From NCBI GenBank assembly GCA_023362775.1, contig JALMGJ010000001.1:91204501-91268500 (forward strand): a stretch of DNA of 64,000 bases, written 5' to 3'. The DNA is from Charina bottae (taxonomy: Eukaryota > Chordata > Lepidosauria > Squamata > Charinaidae). Under the pieces are notes generated by a model, which was given only the letters and a program-made list of their open reading frames with translations, ran no database searches and was not told the origin of the DNA. Shown here in pieces: positions 22,281-50,499 of this stretch (positions are counted from its first letter, which is position 1; every line of letters begins with the position of its first letter). The position numbers and the translations under genes were made by a program.

Positions 22281-24102
22281 CAAACTGACTTTTTGCCACC
22301 ACCACCAATCAGTGACCATTGTTCTTTATCCCAGCTTCTTTCTGCTGTAATTAGGAGGGTTGCTACAGTTTTTAGGTGGGGAATGATGCTGCAGAAGCAA
22401 CAGTGTGGTGCAAATAATGTTGCATGGGGCACTATGGGCAGCCATTGAAGAGAACATTCGGCTTGGCTTGGCTTGGCTTCCAATATTATGGCAGTAAATT
22501 CCTGCATAGCAGTGAAAATCAGGGTTATTGGGTAAAGAAGCCACAGAAGGCAGAACGGAGATTGCCAAATTGAAGCATATTTGACCTGTCTGAGTTCTGA
22601 TGCAAAAGCAAGTGGGTGAGATGAGATATATCTTACTGGCCAAATGGCATACTCTCATTTATCTGTCCCTTCTCTAGATTTGCAAAGAAGGAAATGCTCT
22701 ATTCCTATTCCTGTAGCATCCAGGTAACCATAAATAGTCAGAATATCCTGCTCAAGCCCTGCTTCATTTTCATTGTAAAATGAAGTGGCTTGGGTTACGG
22801 AACGGCTGGCTGCCTAGAATTTCTCTACTTTGATCCATAAATAAGTGTTTTTTGACCTGGAAGATGTGAGCTCACACTTTACTCAGTCCCTGATTTTGGT
22901 TAAATTGCTATGTTGTCCTGCTGTTGACAAAATGAGTTTGAGAGGGCTGGAATAGATTAGAGAGCATTACAGAGATACACACTGGCGAGTATGTTAAAAT
23001 AAGTGGGAGTTGCAAAAACAAATGGGTTTGGGATTTTTTTTTCTCCTGCAACAGTGTGCTCGGAGTCCCGCTCCCTACACTTTTCCAAAGTAGCTATAGT
23101 TCTGCAAACTTCGGCATTTTCCCAAACTAGTTGATACTTCCTGGTTGTGTGTGGGTGGTGCCCTTTTGGCTCAATAATGATTGGTGCTCTGGAAATAATG
23201 ACTTTGCTATTGCTACTACACATGACGATTAGGATTATACAGATCTTTAAGGGGTATTTTGCTTTGAAGAAGGCTCATGTGAAGCCCCCACAGGTGCCCC
23301 CCTTACTTCCAAGAGCAAAATGAAGTGGTTGTGTTGTTTCTTTCTGCCTCTCTTGACTGGCAATTGCAATAGCTGGAAGAAACCTTTGCCCCAGGCACCC
23401 TCTTCCAATTGGTGCAAATGCTGGTCAAGATAGGCCAAGCAACACAAAGTGCCTTATCATCCTCCATTGTGTCACCTCTTTGCATTGACAAGAGAATTGC
23501 CCGGCCTCCCTGGTGTTGGAGATTCTGGCAAATCCAGCAAGCAAGCAGGGCAAGAGGTATTAAGTTTAGGGAAACAAAGAAGAAATGGAACATCATTTTA
23601 TCTACCAAAATACTGTACCTGCAATGAATAAACGTAAGGACTCTTTTCTACTTACTTTTTCATATCTGCCATGTCTAAGCGTGTTTCTTTATGCTAAGGT
23701 GGGCTAAAGGTGTAAGACTAACCTGGGTCTCTCTAATATGCTCATGGGCTCTGTTTTTAAACAATATTCTTTTTCTGTACATGTGTTTAGCTGCTCTGCT
23801 CCATTTCAGTAGTTCTAACAGACTGCTGAATGGGCTTCACCTGGCACCGAGTTCTTCACCGAAGTAGATCCAAGTTGTTTCACACATGCCTACTGATGAT
23901 AATTCTGATAATTTTTTCCCCTCTTCCATTCAGTGTTCTATATCAGATGGAGGGCAGAGTCCTGCAAGAAGTTGCCTTATGCTCATCTTCTTGGGAGTAG
24001 ACAGCTGCTTACCCAGGACACCTTGGTGTTGGGCTGTCCCCTGTGACTAAACAAAGAAACACCTGATATTTTCAATTAGGTAAAACATCCAATGTATGTA
24101 TG
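22281..24102. other. Unassigned intergenic DNA
   Basis: I see no exon or named repeat. Confidence 0.3.
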
Positions 24103-24475
24103 TGTGTGGGATGTGTGTGTGTGTATGTGTCATGCTTGAGCCCTAACCAATCCTGTTTTAGAAAGGAACAAATACATGAGGTATTGTCTGTGCCAAATGA
24201 AATATACTGTATATAGTGACTTTCCAGCTTGTCAAAAGAATAGCTAAGTTTCCAGTAGCAAAGGATTTATAGACCTGAAAGTGAAAGATGTGCATGCAAA
24301 TTGTGTTTTTTCTTTCTTTTGGCCTTGACTCCAATGCTATCAAATTCTCAAGTTTTAAAGAGAAGTATTTTGTAGCATCAAAAGCTGCCTGGGATCCAGG
24401 AAGTTGCTTTTTGCTCCTTTCTAAAACAGGATATGTTGGCTAGGGCTTGACACCCCCCCCCCCCACATACACATA
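24103..24475. repeat. Inverted-repeat element with GAGCCCTAACCA / TGGCTAGGGCTTGAC ends
   Basis: The left end (CATGCTTGAGCCCTAACCAA, TCCTGTTTTAGAAAGGA) is the inverse of the right end (TCCTTTCTAAAACAGGATAT, TGGCTAGGGCTTGACAC). GT-rich sequence lies outside the left end and a C-run with CACATACACA outside the right. Part of it (about 24325-24455) recurs inverted at 26083-26205. It is probably a MITE, superfamily unknown. Confidence 0.5.
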
Positions 24476-24626
24476 TGCCACAGAAAATTCAGAACATGTC
24501 CACCTTTTTTTTAGACTGCAGAGCCTATTAGCCCTGTGGTGTTGATGGGTTCTCCTGCTTATTCTGCTGTACAGAGCCATGTACTTTTGCCTTGACTTCT
24601 GTGTGGAAGATGACCTCTCGTTTGAT

Positions 24627-24838
24627 TGTTGTTGTTTATTCGTTCAGTCGCTTCCGACTCTTCGTGACTTCATGGACCAGCCCACGCCAGAGCTTCCTGT
24701 CGGCCGTCACCATCCCCAGCTCCCCCATGGTTGAGTCTGTCACCTCCAGAATATCATCCATCCATCTTGCCCTTGGTCGGCCCCTCTTCCTTTTGCCTTC
24801 CACTTTCCCTAGCATCAGCATCTTCTCCTTTGATATCT
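24627..24838 (-). mobile_element. BovB (RTE) LINE 3' fragment
   Basis: The minus strand encodes LMLGKVEGKRKRGRPRARW, MDDILEVTDSTMGEL, DRKLWRGLVHEVTKSRKRLN, then a stop and the BovB end TGAACGAATAAACAACAACAA. This is the conserved BovB C-terminus. The copy is short, 5'-truncated and noncoding in function. Confidence 0.88.
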
Positions 24839-25466
24839 ATATCTTATTCTAAACTGAGCCAGTCTCTGTGTAGGTGAGGAAGAGTAGAAAAAGAGCAGTA
24901 GAATGAACCGAATGCCCCAAATATTGCAAATGGGTCTGATGTGATTATAACCAACAACATGGCTATAAGAAATGTGACCCAGGGGCCGTTTGGGGCCTGC
25001 CAATATTGTATTGGTAGCCCCCAGAACCTTCCCAGAGTGGGTGATGTCAACATTCCAGCTATTTTTTTTTAAATGAGAAGTAATGGAGAAAAATGAATGT
25101 CTTAAATTTTGCACAGAATAGATGGATCCTGGCCCCAACAACTTCACACCTTTGGATGAAAATTGTGGAGGAGACCACAGGGAGAGGGGTATTGCCTTTC
25201 TTCCCTGCATTTGACTTTGTCCAGGCACTCGGTTCACTGTTATGGAAAATAGGATACTGCATACGTTTGGTTTCATCCTCTTGCTTACTCTACACTGTTT
25301 GGACATGGTCTATCCTGATCCTAAAGCGAATGACTACCACTTTCCTTTCATCCCTGTTTTTTCCTTCCTTGCTGCTGTCACTGACACTACAAAGGCAAGT
25401 AGGAAGGAGAAATTAGGGAATTGGAAACGTAATGGGCAAGATGTGCATATGTCTGTGTGCCTAGAC
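24839..25466. other. Unassigned intergenic DNA
   Basis: Nothing recognised. It ends in the hAT TSD GCCTAGAC. Confidence 0.3.
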
Positions 25467-25876
25467 CAGAGCTTTCCAAACTTTTCATGTTGGTGACACA
25501 CTTTTTAGACATGCATCATTTCGCGACACAGTAATTCAGTTTTACTAGCCAACTGGAGGTTAAACTAACTCAACATATCTCATGAAAACAGAATTCCCCC
25601 TTACAGCAGGGCAAGGCTTGGACAGAGCTCCCCTCTTACAGAAGGGCACAAGGCAGGCACTAGGACCTGCGCGGAATCACAGCAGGTTTGGAGGCAGCCA
25701 GGCACAAGGCAGGTACTAGGACCTACGCGGAATCCTGGCAGGGCTCGGAGGCAGCAGCAGCGAGGCACTTGAGGCTCTGAGCATCGGACTCAGAGGTTTC
25801 TCGTTACGTTCGCGCGACATACCTACACACTGCAGCCAACACTAACGTGTCGCGACACACAGTTTGGAAAGCTCTG
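25467..25876. mobile_element. Non-autonomous hAT element (CAGAGCTTTCCAAAC ends)
   Basis: Ends are CAGAGCTTTCCAAACTTTTC and CACACAGTTTGGAAAGCTCTG, with a perfect 8-bp TSD GCCTAGAC (25459-25466 and 25877-25884). It is the same family as 41822-42111, with shared GGCACAAGGCAGG and GGACCTGCGCGGAATC blocks. Confidence 0.88.
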
Positions 25877-26044
25877 GCCTAGACATTTAAAAAGCAAAGA
25901 AGGGTGTTCTCTCCATTTGCTCCACCCCTCTATTACCTGCCTATATGTGCTGAAAGGATTCCAGCACAGTGTGGTGTGTATGAAATTGCACATGTACGTG
26001 ATTTGCAAAATGTAACTGTATGTAAGGGCAGTAATTCATAGCCC

Positions 26045-26205
26045 CTCCAACGTGTGTGTGTGTGTGTGTGTGTGTCTGTGTGTCTGTGTGATGCTTGAGC
26101 CCTAACCAGTGTATCCTGTTTTAGAAAGGAGCAAAAAGCAACTGGCAGCTCTTGATGCTACAAAATATTTCTCTTTGAAACTTGGGAATCTGATAGCATT
26201 GGAGG
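26045..26205. repeat. (GT)n plus inverted copy of the 24325-24455 repeat
   Basis: A (TG)n array is followed by ATGCTTGAGCCCTAACCAGT, TCCTGTTTTAGAAAGGAGCA and TGATGCTACAAAATATTTCT, the reverse complement order of 24325-24455. Confidence 0.55.
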
Positions 26206-26745
26206 TTCAAACCTCTCCCACACTCCTACCATGAGGAATTAATCTCACCCTCTCTCTTGTAACCCTAGGAATATATTGCTTAAAACATAGTGGACTGTTA
26301 ACACCCGTCCTATCCCCTTCCTTTGGACTTCTACCTCATGGTATCACTCCGTTGGTTTCCTAGGGACGCTGGTGCAACCTCTTGCCTGCAGACTGGCTTG
26401 CGTGTCCTGCCTTGAGCTTCAATCAAACGTTTTCCTTCTTTTGTTCCCATGTAAACATGAGACAGCACGTTTGAAGTACCCCTACATCTGTAAAAGCCCC
26501 TGTTAATGGGCAGATCTCTAGGTGACAAGACGCTCCTCCAATGGTAAGACCAGCCAGCGGTCAGCCAGGAGGGGACCCAACCAGTGCGGCACTGAGCTCA
26601 GCTACCTTCCCGATGGAGTCAAAGAGGGTGAACATGGATGTTCCTTCAGCCTCCTAGGTGTCATTTTGTGAGACTTTGCTGAACAAATTTCTATATCTGG
26701 ACCAAGAATTTCAGGGGGAAGCGATGAACAACCACCTCTGAGAAG
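26206..26745 (+). promoter_or_regulatory. CHRNA2: CHRNA2 upstream region with short uORFs
   Basis: This lies directly upstream of the CHRNA2 start. The transcription start is not identifiable. Two tiny ATG frames occur: one near 26634 (ATGGATGTTCC..TAG, 8 codons including stop) and one at 26724-26741 (5 codons plus stop) ending 4 bases before the main ATG. Whether the first lies in the transcript is unknown. Confidence 0.35.
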
Positions 26746-42815
<16,070 letters not shown>

Positions 42816-44059
42816 AGTTGGTACCCAGGATGAAGAAGCTACCTTCTTTAAATACATCAACACCATCCAGACAGTCTCCACAAAAATGCCACACGAACTT
42901 CACCTTCCTAATGAGGCCAATAACAGGATCGGCATCTTGGTCCAGTATCTGTTGCCCAGTAATTTTTACATTAGATATTTTCTCAGTTACTAAAACCACT
43001 TAAAAAACCCAAACCCAAATGAGGAACAATAATGTGGACTGGGAACCTGAACTTGAGGTTTTGTGCACCTATTTTACGTGTTTTTGTTTTGCCAACAGTC
43101 AAGAGAAAATCATGCCACCATTATTCAGCAGTATGATCTGGGGCAGCTCTGTGGGGCAAAAAACGGGCCTGTGAGCCACATATAGTGCAATGGCCAGAAC
43201 TTCTTGATGCTGTTGCTCATTCAGCTTGTCTGCTGTTATTCCAGAAAGCCAAGGGTAAATTTAAAAAGCTGGTTGCTGTGGGAAAATGTCATAGTGTGAG
43301 CTAGAATAATTTCCAGATTGGGAAAATACTTTGACTTAACGAAGAGTCTCCTTGTTAACTGCTGCTAAAGGAGCATTTAATTCCCTGCATTAAAAAATTG
43401 TGCTCGGGAGCTTCTGTGTTGAGGATTTATAAATTATGAGGATTTCTGAAGGTGCATGGAAAATATTTATTATTCATTTATTTGGTTTATACTCCACCTT
43501 CCTGCTCTGGCAAGCAGTCAGGTGGATAATAAATTTTCTATTAAGAGGCTTCAAGTAGAGATGTTATTAAGATAGTAACTAGTTACCCATACCCTCTAGG
43601 TCTCACTGCTAATGAAAGTAAAAGTATTTCTAACTTATTGGCTCCTGGGTTCTGTTCCTCGGTTATGGCATTGCAACTTCCCCCAATGTGATTTTTGTTA
43701 GATATGTTGGGGAAAAAATACCGATCAAAGGTTGTGCTGGCTGGGGATGATGGAACTTGTAGTCTGGTACATTTGGAGGGCACCACATTGGAGAGGATAT
43801 GAATGCTACATTAAAAAAAAGCAAGCTTGATCTTCAGTAATCCTAACTCCCTCCTTGGTTAATTGCTGCCATTATGCGTGGAAATTAGAAGACTCATTCA
43901 TTGGTGCAGATTCTCAGACTTGAATCATATTGGATGCGGCATTTCCTGTTGGTGAAGCACAGAGGTTTCAGGTGTGCAGTCTCTTGTGAAATCACACCAA
44001 ACATCCTCTTTTCCTAGGAAGCTAAGAGACTACATTCTCCTTCTCTAATTTGCCTATAG

Positions 44060-44329
44060 CAGGGGTCCCCAACCTGTGGGCCACAGCCCACTAGTGGGCC
44101 GCAGCCTGTTAGGAAGTGGGCCCTGGGGCTGCCTCCTGCAAACCCCGCCCCCAGTGCGCATGATTGGATCCTGCCTGCAAACCCCGCCCCCCTGTGCGCA
44201 ATTGGCTCCCACCTGCAAACCCCGCCCCCCACTGTGCGCAATTGGCTCCCGCCTGCAAACCCCCCCTGGCCCGTGGAAAAATTTTCTTCCACGACCAGTC
44301 CCTGGTGCCAGAAAGGTTGGGGACCGCTG
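44060..44329. mobile_element. Non-autonomous hAT element (CAGGGGTCCCCAACC ends)
   Basis: CAGGGGTCCCCAACCTGTGG ... GGTTGGGGACCGCTG. Flanks GCCTATAG and GCTATAGG are an imperfect 8-bp TSD. Interior GCAAACCCCGCCCCC units repeat four times. Same family as 13611-13915, in the opposite orientation. Confidence 0.78.
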
Positions 44330-45440
44330 GCTATAGGCTTCCTCTTGCTTTTTACACTCATCTCTGTAAATCTGGGGGACAGGAAGAGTCTTGCTTTAAA
44401 AACCTGGCTTTCAGAACATCATATTCTATCCTTCATATCTAAGAAAACCTTATGAGCATGAGGAATGCATGCAGTTTGTAGTTATAGAAAACTGAGTAAC
44501 TCCTGGATAGCACAGAGACTTTTCAAATATTTTGCTTTGAATTGGAGGCAAAAAAAGATATTTGCAAATATCACGGGGGTGGGTGGATGGAGAGAACACC
44601 CTTCTTTTTGGCTGGTGGCAATTGCTTTTTCCTTTGCTGTGGTTCCCTCTCCCAGCAATCGGTCATCCTTGATGATTGACCAGGAGTCCCAGCATCAGTG
44701 TCCCTCAGGTCCTCTTTGTCAGGCAAGGCGGATTCAGGGAGGATGAAGACAAGCGGAGCTTGTGCCGCCTGAGCCAGCTGCTGAGAGCAGACAGAGTTTG
44801 CAAATCATTTTACTGGTTCATCGCAGTGTAATATTGGGGATAGAATAACATATTTACAGTCTAATTTTTTAAAAATACTGCTTTTGCAAAACTTCAGGAA
44901 GTAGAATTTGCATTCTTTCCATTGAGAACTCCACCCCCCTCTCCAAATTGGTAAGTAATCTTGCCTCTGTTGGCTTCTGTAGCAAAAATTTCACTTGAAT
45001 TGTGTACTTGGTGGTACACTTCATCTCCTTGCTGGGATGCAAACACGTGGGGACCCATACAGTCAATTTAGTCACTTTTTGGCCTGGTTCATATATAAGA
45101 CTAAGCCATAATGCAGGAGCAGGCAATAGTTTTGGAGCCACTTTAAAACATTTGGGGCAGTGGATGTAAGTGACCAGTGACCTCATGTTGTCACTAAAAT
45201 CAACAGGACCAACCATTTTGCTTGGTGGTAAGTTTTAAGGGGCATTATGGATCTATACATATTGCAGAAGCATAAGATATCCATATTGTCCCTTAATAAC
45301 CCACACACACCCCCGGCAAGCTTGGGAAAATGCCCAATTTTTTGCAGGGGTGATTAAGTCATTGATTTCACTCTTTAAAATACCCTCAAGCACTGGAAAA
45401 ATGTCCAAAAACATTTGCCCCACCATGCTGGGTAATTCTA

Positions 45441-45772
45441 AAAAGGTAAAGGTTCCCCCCGCACATTTGTGCGGTTATGTCCGACTCTAGGCGCTGGTGC
45501 TCATCTCCGTTTGTTAGCCGAAGAGCCAGCGCTGTCCGAAGACGCTTCCACGGTCATGTGGCCGCCTGACGTGTGCGGAACGCTGTTACCTACCCACCGA
45601 AGTGGTACTTATTAATCTACTTGCATTTGCATGCTTTCGAATTGCTAGGTTGGCAAGAGCTGGAGCTAGCTGGAGCTCTCTCTGCACGCAGGGCTAGGGA
45701 TTCGAACCTCCGAACTTGTGATCTTCCGATTGACAAGCCTGGTGTCTTACCCGCTGAGCCACCACGCCCCTC
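45441..45772 (-). mobile_element. tRNA-derived SINE family A
   Basis: Near full length, reverse strand. Left target copy TAATTCTA (45433-45440). The right copy (45773-45780) begins a hexamer array. Confidence 0.85.
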
Positions 45773-45890
45773 TAATTCTAATTCTAATTCTAATTCTAAT
45801 TCTAATTCTAATTCTAATTCTAATTCTAATTCTAATTCTAATTCTAGGGATTATTCTAATTCTAATTAGAATTAATTCTAATTCTAGGGA
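45773..45890. repeat. (TAATTC)n microsatellite next to SINE
   Basis: About twelve uninterrupted TAATTC units to 45846, then broken units with TAGGGAT interruptions to about 45890. The unit equals the SINE target duplication. Confidence 0.85.
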
Positions 45891-48057
45891 TCAATAATTT
45901 GTCAAGAGATTTCCAACAACGAGTAAATATAAAACATTTTTTAAAAATCTAGCATAACCAACCTTGTCTTAGTTGTTTTCTCCTAGCCTTTAAATTCTTT
46001 ACTTGGAAAATCTGACCCCTAATTTGAGTCATCTGTATTTTTGTGCAGCTTTGCTATCCACTTTGACAATTTTGCACTGAAGTCCGAAGTAATGCACATA
46101 CACCTTTGCATTTGCCTAGAGTGCAATTGATGGGGTTCAGAGAATAATTGGCTCTGCAGCTTGAGACAACTTGAGGCTACCAATACTGGGCTTGATGAGC
46201 AATGTCCGTATGTTCTAATTCCTGAATCTAGTGAATATAGCAATGTATCATAAGCAGACTATATATGATACGTTTGAGTCAGAAGTAGCTTGGTCCTCTG
46301 TCAATAGAGCTGGAAGTTATAATAAGCTGAAGCCCCAAGTAAATTTGTGCAGAGTTGCCACTACATTACCGTAACTATAGGAGCTAAGTTATTATTGCAG
46401 ATAGTAACTATCAAGCCCTTTGTCTGATATCCTAATGGAGTGATTACACCAGCAACGGCTCTCGAGGTTGCAGGCAGGGGGTCTTCCCAGCCCTAGAGCA
46501 TTGTCACCTGGAAAATGTCAGGGACCAAAACTGCAGCCTCTTGTATGCAAACGGTAAAGCCTGACACAACATTATGGCACCAGATCAGGTCTCTAGCTAA
46601 GAAAAACAGTCGTTCTTGAAGAAATGGAAGATCAGCCACTGGAGTTTTGTATTTCATTTATCTCAGGCAAAATAAACAACATTGCTTTAGTTTTCTGGTC
46701 AAAACCCACATAGCAAACAAAGTTTTCTAAACTTGTTTCTTTTTTAAAACACATAAAGATAATATTATGAAGAAGTATGGATAAGCTGTGCTGACCTTAC
46801 CTAGGTCAAATGTAAATACCTTGTCAATTTCTTAGGCACCTTCCCCAGCTCCCCCCCCCCATCCCTCCCTCTCTTTCAGGGATGGGATACTGCATTCAAG
46901 ACAATGGAATTAGAAATATATTAATGGCTTCTAATCCTTCAAAACGTTGTTTTCAACAAAAACTTCAATTTCAGTAGCAAAATTTAAGCCCCATATTTAT
47001 GAGGCATGTTTAATGTCAATGCTTACCAGGAAACTTAAATTTTAAATTATAATTCAGTAGCAAATATGGGATCAGATCTGTGTTTGATCTGTATTTATAA
47101 GGGGAGGGAAGATATGTGCATTCCACCCCTCAGCTGTATTGATGCTGTCATTTGCATCTAAAATTGCAGCCTTGTATCTAAAAAGCCAGAAAGACTGTCG
47201 TGGATACAGGTATCTTGTGGCACCTTTCAAATTAACAGACTCATAATGACTGAAACACCTCCAACTTCTTAAATTCTGATGCCCTTCTGTGCTTCTTATG
47301 GCTTTATATATTTATTTGGATCTGCTTAATGGACAGAGAGATCCATTGTTTAAATGGGTTCAAAAGTCATCTCAAGTTCAATAAATGAGGCTATTAGGAG
47401 AAGAGGATTTAGGGAGGGTGCACACATTCGGACATGGCCATTAAATATATGTTTCTATACAACACAGAAAGATGCCAACAGTCTCTTCTGAGGAACCAGT
47501 ATCCCCATGGGAATATCTTCAATCAAAATAGATGTAGCAAGACCTAGCAAACGTATTCTCCCACACTAGGCCTTTAGAACCCTTGGATCAACCAAGGAGT
47601 AATCTTACCTGTCATTTTTTCGCTTATCCTGAGAACAGTGTAAGGGTTCACAAGCCACCCCACCCGCCCCCCGCCTGCCTGCCTTAGATTCCTTTCACCA
47701 GTGAGACAGAATGTATCGCTTGATGCCAGAGGTACTGTCAAAGGAAGCAGAATGTTTACAGAAGTCACTTTCTATGATGGGACTACTGGTGCAGATTCAG
47801 AGTTCAAAGTTGGGTTGAAAGAATCCCTATCATGCGACTAGGATCCTATCATGCACACAGTGCCCCTTAGCAGCATTGTCCACAGAACACTGGAAAAAAA
47901 GTCTCTTCCCTGCCCTGAGCATGGCTTCTCCATTGCTCTCAGAAGACAGACATGACAAAATCAAAGACACAAGCAGTTTTTGGTGAGGCAGGGTGGGGGA
48001 GAGGATCTGGAAGTTGTAAAGGGATATTTTAAAAAAAACGTAAGTCAGCCCTCTTGG

Positions 48058-48273
48058 TCACTCAAAAGAGACCTTCACAAGGTTGGCTCGCATCTTGGCT
48101 TGGTCTACAGCATCCAGGAGATTCTTTGCATCCACAGCCAGAGTATGTGAAGCCGTTAACATCTGGCGCTTGCATTCCTCGCTCAATGAGGTCATAGCAT
48201 TCTGCTGAGCCAAACGCATCTTGTTGATCAGTTCTGCAAGGTCCTTATTTAGGAGCTTCTGGGTACCCTCAAT
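48058..48273 (-). CDS. PTK2B: PTK2B last coding exon (FAT helices 3-4)
   Basis: A 216-base exon beginning IEGTQKLLNKDLAEL and ending AKMRANLVKVSFE, with stop TGA (plus TCA 48058-48060). The last few residues differ from the human ending. The acceptor on minus reads TTGGCAG. Confidence 0.95.
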   Translation of the reverse strand: MEGTQKLLNKDLAELINKMRLAQQNAMTSLSEECKRQMLTASHTLAVDAKNLLDAVDQAKMRANLVKVSFE

Positions 48274-50462
48274 CTGCCAATCGGAAACACACAGGGATAG
48301 GTAGCAATTAAATCCAGTATTATTTCAAGGCCAGTTTTAACAGGGTGTTTTGAGACAAACCCAATCACTGTTTTGGTGAAACACCTGATTCCATATTTAC
48401 TTGCTTCGGGGTTTAGGAAAATGGGTAATGCTCTTCAAAATTCAAAAGGATATTTAAATAAATGTTTCAAAACAGATTAACAAACAGAACCTCAGCTACC
48501 AATTACTGTCAGCATATTAAAAGCTTCTTTATGCTGAGATAAAATACTGATGCAAAACTGGTAGCTCACAATTGTCTATTCTCATAAGCAGTAGTTTCAC
48601 ATATGCCATCTAGGTATCTTCTGGGTATACTACTGATTCCCAGAATAAGTCCTTTCCAAGTCTTGGATTAAAAGTTACCTGATTTCTTTAAAGAGATGAT
48701 ACCAAGGATCGAATCTTGGACCTTCTGCAGACCAAGCAAACTCTTTGCCTTTGATCTCTGCTCAGTTCTAGCACTCTACATGGACTATTAGATACAGGAT
48801 TTCAAAGAAAAGGTTCCTTATAATTGGCCACAATCTCCTGCCATAAGTTAGCCAAGGATGGCAGGCCCATTTCCGATCATTCTTGAGTTTTAAGGGGGAT
48901 GGTCTCACTTAGGAACCAAAAAGACTCATTGTTGAACATGATTCACCTCAGTGCGTGAGGATGCAGGTAGAGCTGGAAGGATGTCATCCACACTCCCAAT
49001 GAGTTTTCGAAGAGAAAGACCCACATCCTACAAAAAGAAAAAGTCAAAATGTAATGTGAAAACTCTCCTAGCTATTTTGGTTCTTGGCATAAAGGTTCTA
49101 ACTAGATCTGGAACTCACATGAATGGGAGAAGCGTTCTAGAAACTAATTGCCTAGAGTAGGGTTTTGCAAATTGTGTTATGCAGAACCCTACAAGAACTG
49201 AGGGCAAACAAACAAACAAACATTCTTTTGAACATACCCAATTTTCTATTACTACAGCTTTGCCTTTTGATTTGGGACTGTGGATTTTTTTTTCAATTAA
49301 CAGATTGTGAGACCTGAAAAAAGTTTGCCAACCCCTTGCCTACAGCATACATATGTCTAGCTTGCCTTGGTGGTTTTTCTGAGCTTCTGCTAGGCCTCTC
49401 TTACCCTCCCCATTGCCTTAACGATTCTTTCAACTCAGCCAACTCTGACCTGGTACTTCCTAACATGATAGCATTGACTTTGACTTGACATTGACTTTCT
49501 AAGTCCTAGCAGAGTACTCCAGCAGCTACCCTACTACTTAGTCCCAGCAACTGGATCCTTTGCTTGCTCCTTCCTCTTATTTCTGGATCCTTTTACTGCA
49601 TGGGCTTAGATTGGTTTCTTCTTGAGGACAGTCTCATGTTTTTGCTATGCACCTCACTGCTTTCTTTCCTGGGATAGAAACCATTCTGAGAACTTGTTCA
49701 GGGTTGGGTCAAATGAAAGTAATATTGTATTACCTTAACAACCAGAATATATCGCTCAGGTGGATGGTTGCTGACTTCATTCTTCAACCGCAGAACAGCC
49801 TTCACCAGCCCCATGACATCACTGTACACAGGATCATCTGTTCGATCGAGATTGGCTGTGGGAGTCGGCTGCAGGGACATCTGAAAAGGGGGTACAAAGT
49901 TATTGTCCAACAAGTGTTCCCCCAACCCAGAGGCATTCCTCTTCATTACCATTTATCATTCTTGTTAATCACCCTTTTTACTTATTTTATTACACTGTTG
50001 CACAGACTTTGGATTCAGGAGGACTTCCAAAGTGACATAAAATAACAATAAAACAATGCAAGAGAGGGCCTAACAGAAAATGTCTGTATTTCATTTCCAA
50101 CTGATATCCAATGTTCCATACTACTGAGCATACTCAATACCATCCATTAGGATTTTTAATTTTTCCCTTTAGGTGTATGGATTTTTAAAGATTCTATTGG
50201 ACTTCTACCAATTCTGGGATTCCTCCAAGCATGTTAATATCTCCTCCTCTGGTGGCCCATTTTTGCACCATTTTTGGTCAGGGTTCACTAAGCTTGTGAG
50301 AAACACTGGAAAGGGCACTTTGCAAGACTGTTGGCATAAACAGAGGGCCCTTTCTCAAAGTGTGGAGGGAACTACGTCCTCTGAAAGGGTTGCAGCAAGT
50401 GCTGTGAATGCTTTCCTAACCTGCCTGTGTACAAGACACTTCCCCTGGAACTGTCAGCAAAG

Positions 50463-50499
<37 letters not shown>

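Larger units (their letters stand above)
42816..48057. other. Convergent spacer between CHRNA2 and PTK2B
   Basis: Contains both 3' UTRs, hAT 44060-44329, SINE-A 45441-45772 and its microsatellite. A possible CHRNA2 polyadenylation signal is AATAAA 43528-43533, and a possible PTK2B signal on minus is TTTATT 47311-47316; both are weak guesses. Otherwise nothing is recognised. Confidence 0.45.

Noticed and set aside
21859..22448. Several overlapping GC-rich frames of 100-166 residues
   Set aside because: All lie in the CpG-rich hAT MITE; stop codons are rare there because of composition.
43528..43533. AATAAA as the definite CHRNA2 polyadenylation signal
   Set aside because: Possible, but it sits in a sequence resembling an old repeat tail and has no supporting downstream element; left as a guess.
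45573..45869. Frame ending in Ser-Asn repeats
   Set aside because: It arises from the (TAATTC)n array and SINE; not a gene.
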